Below, one piece after another: positions 32,949 through 36,681 of a DNA stretch of 36,681 nucleotides; positions within the stretch are counted from its first letter, which is position 1, and every line of letters begins with the position of its first letter. The stretch lies in contig JAVHMA010000031.1 in NCBI GenBank assembly GCA_031081715.1, forward strand, positions 1 through 36,681. The letters are read 5' to 3'. The DNA is from Armatimonadota bacterium (GTDB lineage Bacteria > Sysuimicrobiota > Sysuimicrobiia > Sysuimicrobiales > Humicultoraceae). The translations under genes and the position numbers were made by a program. Below the pieces are notes generated by a model. The model did no database searches, was not told the DNA's origin, and saw nothing but the letters and a program-made list of their open reading frames with translations.

Positions 32949-33719
32949 TCATGATGCGAAGTGCCACCGGAGCCGCCGCCTGAACAGCGCCTCGCGGATC
33001 AGCCAGTCGGTCAGGAAGTTTAGCGCGCCGATGACCATGATGCCGTACATGATCACGCCGATCTGCCCGAGCTCGCGCGCGTTCATGATCATGAACCCCA
33101 GGCCGCGGTCGGCGGCGATGAGCTCCGCGGCGACGAGCGCACCGAAGCTGAGGCTCCACCCGACGCGCACGCCGGTGGCGACATCCGGCAGCGACGCCGG
33201 CAGCGCGACGTGCATCAGCAGCCGCCAGCCGCCCAGCCCGAGCGTCTGCGCGGCCCGGAACAGGTCCGGGTCGACGCCGGTCATGCCCTTGTACGCGTTG
33301 GTCACCACCGGAAAGAACGCGCCGAGGAAGATGATGAAGACCTTTGACGGCTCGCCCAACCCGAACCAGATGATCGCCATAGGGATCCAGGCCAGCGGCG
33401 GGATCGGGCGCAGCAGCTCGATCGGTGCCCGCACCACGCTCCCCAACCCACGATACCAACCGGACGCGACGCCGATTGCGATCCCCAGGCCCGCGCCGAG
33501 CGAGAACCCCCAGACGATGCGCGTGAGGCTGCTGCCCGCGTGCAACAGCACCCGCTCGAGCGGCACCAGCGTCACCGCGGCCCGCGCCACCTCGAACGGG
33601 CCGGGAAAGATGGCCGGGTTGATCAGGCCCCACGTGGCGATCGCCTGCCAGACCGCGAGCACGACGGCGATCCCGGCCCACGAGATCCAGATGTCGCGCA
33701 CCGCGTAGCGCGCGGTCAC
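32949..33719 (-). CDS. ABC permease, SsuC/TauC type (second)
   Basis: This 256-residue permease has about six helices. Family markers are PPLAWIPMAIIWFGLGEPSK, FFPVVTNAYKGMTGVDPDLF and the EAA-loop region AQTLGLGGWRLLMHVALPAS. The ending with ADRGLGFMIMNARELGQIGV is typical for the nitrate/sulfonate/taurine branch. The start is GTG 33719, overlapping the first permease stop (GTGA); the open frame upstream is shadow. It is clearly different in sequence from the other permease, so the transporter core should be a heterodimer. Confidence 0.92.
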   Translation of the reverse strand: MTARYAVRDIWISWAGIAVVLAVWQAIATWGLINPAIFPGPFEVARAAVTLVPLERVLLHAGSSLTRIVWGFSLGAGLGIAIGVASGWYRGLGSVVRAPIELLRPIPPLAWIPMAIIWFGLGEPSKVFIIFLGAFFPVVTNAYKGMTGVDPDLFRAAQTLGLGGWRLLMHVALPASLPDVATGVRVGWSLSFGALVAAELIAADRGLGFMIMNARELGQIGVIMYGIMVIGALNFLTDWLIREALFRRRLRWHFAS

Positions 33720-34537
33720 CGTTCGACCGCCTCCAGGCCGGTGCTCCACGGCAACAGCACGCGCTCGAGCCGGTCGAGCAGGCGGGCCAGCGCGAATCCG
33801 AATAGCGCGATGAAGATCATACCGACCATGGCGGTGTCGCTGCGGTAGAACGTGCGCGCCTCCATGATCAGGGCGCCCAGGCCCTTGATCGTCCCGATCA
33901 TCTCCACGCCGACGATGACCATGAAGGCCAGGCCCAGGGCGACCTTCATCCCCGCAAAGATCCGCGGCGTCGAGGCGGGCAACACGACCCGGGTGAACAC
34001 CTGGCGCGGCGTGGAGCCCAGCATCCGGCCGGCGCGGATCAGCTCCGGATCGACGGACTTCACGCCCTCGACGACGTTCGTCAGGATCACCCAGAAGCAC
34101 CCGTAGGCGATGAGCAGCACGCGCGAGCGCTCGCCCACGCCGAACCACGCCACCGCGAGCGGCAACAGGCTGATCGTCGCGACCGATCGGGCAAACGTGA
34201 CGACCGGCGCCGTGGCCTGGTCAAGCGCGCGCACGCCGCCGATGACGAGGCCGAGCGGGACGGCCAGCGCCGCGGCGAGCACGTAGCCCTGGACGATCCG
34301 CGCGATCGTGGCACCGACATGCTGCCACACGGTCACGCCCACGGGAAACCCGACGACGACGAGATCCCAGATCGTGACCGCGAGTCGCGACGGCCGCGGG
34401 AAGTGATAGGCGCTCAAGAGGCCGACGCGGCCCGCGGTCTCCCAGGCGACGAGCAGCACGGCGACCGTCACCGCGCCCACGGCGCGTTCCGACCCGGGGG
34501 GGCGCGCGCTAGAAGATGCTACCGTGGATGTCTTCAT
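33716..34537 (-). CDS. ABC permease, SsuC/TauC type (first)
   Basis: This 273-residue permease has about six helices. Markers are TISLLPLAVAWFGVGERSRV, FWVILTNVVEGVKSVDPELI, the EAA-loop region GRMLGSTPRQVFTRVVLPAS and EMIGTIKGLGALIMEARTFY. ATG 34537 lies 29 bases inside the ATPase gene, giving a longer overlap than elsewhere in this operon. Most sulfonate/taurine importers use one permease gene as a homodimer; the paired permeases here make a heterodimer likely. Confidence 0.92.
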   Translation of the reverse strand: MKTSTVASSSARPPGSERAVGAVTVAVLLVAWETAGRVGLLSAYHFPRPSRLAVTIWDLVVVGFPVGVTVWQHVGATIARIVQGYVLAAALAVPLGLVIGGVRALDQATAPVVTFARSVATISLLPLAVAWFGVGERSRVLLIAYGCFWVILTNVVEGVKSVDPELIRAGRMLGSTPRQVFTRVVLPASTPRIFAGMKVALGLAFMVIVGVEMIGTIKGLGALIMEARTFYRSDTAMVGMIFIALFGFALARLLDRLERVLLPWSTGLEAVER

Positions 34538-35270
34538 AGTAGGCCATGAACTCCGTCGACGAGCGCTGCCGGGGCCGCGGCATCGGGATCGGCACCTCCC
34601 GCCGGACCCGCCCGGGGTGCGGGCTCAGCACGACGACACGGTCCGAAAGGTAGATCGCCTCCATGATGCTGTGCGTGACGAAGACCACAGTCTTGCGCCG
34701 TGCCCCCCAGATGCGCAACAGTTCCTCCTGCATCTCGGCGCGGGTGAGCTCGTCGAGCGCGCCGAACGGCTCGTCCATCAGCAAGATCTCGGGATCGGTG
34801 GCTAGCGCGCGCGCGATGGCGACGCGCTGCTTCATGCCCCCGGACAACTCCCGCGGGTACTTGTCCTCGAAACCCCGCAGCCGCACCAGGTCGATCAGCT
34901 CCCGCGCGAGCGCGCGGCGCCGATCTCTCGGCACGCCCAGGTTGCGCGGACCGAACTCGACATTCTCGATGGCCGTCAGCCATGGAAACAGCGCGGAGTG
35001 CTGGAACACCATGCCACGGTCGGGCCCCGGCCCCTCGACCCGGCGGCCGTCAATGCACACCTCACCCTCGGTCGGCCGGAGGAGTCCGGCAATGAGGTTG
35101 AGCAGGGTGGTTTTCCCACAGCCGCTGCGGCCGACGACGGACACGAACTCGTTAGCCCCGATCGTCAGGTTGATATCCTGCAAGGCCAGGCCACGCTCCG
35201 GGTCGGCCGCCGGGAACTGACGGCTGACCCCGTTCACGACGATCTTGGGTGTCGCGGCGGGCTGGTTCAC
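34509..35270 (-). CDS. ABC transporter ATP-binding protein, SsuB/TauB type
   Basis: This 253-residue ATPase powers the adjacent importer. It has Walker A GRSGCGKTT (48-56), Q-loop Gln90 (GMVFQHSALFPWLT), signature LSGGMKQR (142-149), Walker B ILLMDEPFG (162-170) and switch His200 (VFVTHSIMEAIYLSDRVVVL). The PHPGRVRREVPIPMPRPR tail is typical of the nitrate/sulfonate/taurine subfamily. GTG 35270 is preferred because it makes the recurrent four-base overlap (GTGA) with the ROK gene stop. GTG 35288 would add six residues. Confidence 0.93.
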   Translation of the reverse strand: MNQPAATPKIVVNGVSRQFPAADPERGLALQDINLTIGANEFVSVVGRSGCGKTTLLNLIAGLLRPTEGEVCIDGRRVEGPGPDRGMVFQHSALFPWLTAIENVEFGPRNLGVPRDRRRALARELIDLVRLRGFEDKYPRELSGGMKQRVAIARALATDPEILLMDEPFGALDELTRAEMQEELLRIWGARRKTVVFVTHSIMEAIYLSDRVVVLSPHPGRVRREVPIPMPRPRQRSSTEFMAYYEDIHGSIF

Positions 35271-36295
35271 TCGACGAGTCGCCCCCACGCCAGCAGTCCG
35301 GCACCGGCGACCGCCGCGCGATGACCGAGGCTCGAGAGTCGCACCTCGACCGACGTCCGAATCGCGGGCGGCAGCCGCTCACTCAGCACGGCGTCGGCCG
35401 CATCGAGCAGCAGTGCACCGGCGTCGGCTAGCCCGCCGCCGACGACCACCACCTGCGGACTCACGAGGTTGACCAGCGACACCAACGCCGCGCCCAGAAA
35501 CCGCCCGGCCTCGGAGAGCAGCCCGACCGCAAGCGCGTCTCCTCCGCGTGCCGCCTGGACCACATCCGCCGCGCTGACCGGGCCGCTCAGCGCGCGCAGC
35601 GTGGTCGGCGCGCCACGGTCGACGGCGGCCTGGGCCTCGCGCGCGACGGCCGAGCCCGAGGCGTACTGCTCGATGCACCCGCGCGCGCCACACCAGCACG
35701 GCCGGCCGCCGGCGTCAACGCTGAGATGGCCGATCCGGCCTGCACCCCCCAGGTGCCCGCGTACGAGCCGGCCGCCGGCGATGATCCCGCCGCCGATGCC
35801 CGTGCCGAGCACGACCACGACCGCATCCGGCACGCCGGCGGCTGCGCCGACCGCCGATTCGCCGACCGCGGCGGCGTGACCGTCGTTGTGCACGACAACC
35901 GCAAGCCCGGCGGCTTCGGCGAGGCGCCGCCCGAGCGCGAGCCCCGTCCACCCAGGCAGCGCCGGCGTGGCGTAGCGCACGGTTCCCGCACGCGAGTCCA
36001 CGATGCCGGGCGTGGCCAGGCCGACGCCGACCACATCGCGCGCGAGGTTGCGGGCGACGCCCGCGGCCTCGCGCACCAGCACCGCCAGCCGCTCGATCAC
36101 CACCTCCGCGCCATCGGCGGCCAGCGTCGGCACGGCATCGAGCACGCTGACCTCACCGGAGCGCGACACGAGTCCCACGGCCACTTTCGTGCCGCCTAGG
36201 TCGATACCGATGACCTGCCCCCGACCGCTGGATACGGCCGACCCGGACGCCGCGGGTCGGGCCGCCGAACGCCGGTCTCCCTGGACGCGCTTCAC
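35267..36295 (-). CDS. ROK-family kinase with altered sugar-site motif
   Basis: This 342-residue ROK protein has the ATP motif GIDLGGTKVAVGLV (30-43), catalytic Asp138 in VVVHNDGHAAAVGE, LGTGIGGGIIAGGRLVRGHL and the zinc site His190, Cys200, Cys202, Cys207 (CWCGARGCIEQYASG). There is no N-terminal helix-turn-helix, only a roughly 26-residue polar extension, so it is a kinase and not a NagC-type repressor. The conserved glutamate of the ExGH sugar-binding motif is arginine here (Gly186-Arg187-Ile-Gly-His190), which hints at an unusual substrate. GTG 36295 overlaps the upstream DUF3604 stop (GTGA). Confidence 0.88.
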   Translation of the reverse strand: MKRVQGDRRSAARPAASGSAVSSGRGQVIGIDLGGTKVAVGLVSRSGEVSVLDAVPTLAADGAEVVIERLAVLVREAAGVARNLARDVVGVGLATPGIVDSRAGTVRYATPALPGWTGLALGRRLAEAAGLAVVVHNDGHAAAVGESAVGAAAGVPDAVVVVLGTGIGGGIIAGGRLVRGHLGGAGRIGHLSVDAGGRPCWCGARGCIEQYASGSAVAREAQAAVDRGAPTTLRALSGPVSAADVVQAARGGDALAVGLLSEAGRFLGAALVSLVNLVSPQVVVVGGGLADAGALLLDAADAVLSERLPPAIRTSVEVRLSSLGHRAAVAGAGLLAWGRLVE

Positions 36296-36681
36296 CCGCG
36301 GGCTACCCACACCGGGCTCGCCCAGGCGACCTCACCGTCAACCTGAACGGCGCGGAGATAGTAGTAGACGCGCGTGCCTGCGGCGGGCGGACGCGGGTCC
36401 TCCCACGTGAACTCGAAGTCCTCGTGGCCCGGGTGCGCCGCGTGCATGGGCGCGCCGTCGCGGATCACGACGACCTCGGCCAGCGGCGCGGTGCCATGCA
36501 CGCGACCGCGCACGACGACCGGCACGTCCGGGCCGAGCGCGACTCGTCCGCCGAGCGGGACGTCGTTCACGGAGAACCACACCAGGATCCGCGCCCCGGT
36601 GGTCGCGTAGGTCCGCCGCTCGCGCATCGCGTCGAAGATCGCGCCCTCGTCGAGCCGGTCGGCAAAGACCGCGGTCAGGCC
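36292..36681 (-). CDS. DUF3604/PHP-like protein, C-terminal part (cut by window edge)
   Basis: Only the last 129 codons are in the window; the frame is open through the right edge. The visible part starts GLTAVFADRLDEGAIFDAMR, followed by ERRTYATTGARI, matching the region after the PHP site in the complete protein at 28219-29736. It ends in YYYLRAVQVDGEVAWASPVW, like that paralogue's WYYVRVRQTNHQWAWSSPIW. A beta-rich domain lies between. The metal-binding N-terminal half must lie outside, so activity cannot be judged. It is the most upstream gene of the operon visible here and overlaps the ROK gene by four bases. Confidence 0.8.
   Translation of the reverse strand, partial: GLTAVFADRLDEGAIFDAMRERRTYATTGARILVWFSVNDVPLGGRVALGPDVPVVVRGRVHGTAPLAEVVVIRDGAPMHAAHPGHEDFEFTWEDPRPPAAGTRVYYYLRAVQVDGEVAWASPVWVARG

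Noticed and set aside
35267-36295. NagC/XylR-type ROK repressor
   Set aside because: No helix-turn-helix domain fits in the short polar N-terminus; kinase residues are intact.
1-36681. CRISPR arrays, tRNA/rRNA genes, insertion sequences, prophage or attachment sites
   Set aside because: Looked for direct repeats with regular spacing, transposase or integrase motifs and tRNA-like cloverleaf arms; found nothing convincing.

Overview
This is a very GC-rich (roughly 70% by eye) bacterial chromosome segment, densely packed and with short gaps. Many genes start with GTG, and ten gene pairs join through four-base ATGA or GTGA overlaps. It holds a complete 14-gene bacterial complex I operon in canonical order, a lipoprotein diacylglyceryl transferase, a tandem-domain FAD-dependent thymidylate synthase and leaderless-looking promoter architecture. 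Together these fit a high-GC free-living aerobic bacterium, perhaps a deep-branching Terrabacteria-type lineage. The sequence alone does not fix the phylum. I saw no rRNA, tRNA, CRISPR array, insertion sequence or phage gene.

Layout. (1) 144-1412, plus strand: a DinB-fold protein and Lgt, preceded by two similar 13-bp palindromes. (2) 1443-15866, minus strand: nuoABCDEFGHIJKLMN, encoding proton-pumping NADH:quinone oxidoreductase, with a DUF3054-type membrane protein at its 3' end and a TTGACA-17-GATGAT promoter in front of nuoA. (3) 15945-18950, minus strand: a housekeeping cluster of CoA-pyrophosphatase-type Nudix hydrolase, calcineurin-like phosphoesterase, MDP-1-type HAD phosphatase and cysteine desulfurase. 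The last has a TATAAT box 7 nt from its ATG. (4) 19132-23528: double-domain ThyX, an SPFH/prohibitin-like membrane protein, a divergent cupin, a fumarylacetoacetate-hydrolase-family enzyme and a secreted blue-copper-type cupredoxin. The cupredoxin promoter region resembles an ECF-sigma promoter with a perfect palindrome filling the spacer. (5) 24118-28206, plus strand: a peptide/nickel-type ABC importer (binding protein plus two permeases, no ATPase genes) and an ExoD-family membrane protein. (6) 28219-36681, minus strand: a tightly coupled accessory operon. In transcription order it is a DUF3604/PHP-type protein (cut by the window edge), a ROK kinase, a nitrate/sulfonate/taurine-type ABC importer (ATPase, two different permeases, binding protein), two Gfo/Idh/MocA oxidoreductases and a second, complete DUF3604/PHP-type protein.

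How the genes work together. The nuo operon feeds NADH electrons to quinone, and the nearby cysteine desulfurase could supply sulfur for its Fe-S clusters. Region 6 is the best candidate for an undescribed system. Import of a small organic solute, NAD(P)-dependent oxidoreduction at two steps, phosphorylation by a ROK kinase with an altered sugar-site motif, and one or two metal-dependent PHP-type hydrolases together look like a catabolic route for an unidentified sugar-, polyol- or phospho/sulfo-compound. The tandem ThyX is the most striking single protein: its two halves carry complementary parts of the ThyX signature motif. Start codons were chosen from ribosome-binding sites, family N-termini and overlaps. 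All functional calls are made by reading motifs, without database searches.
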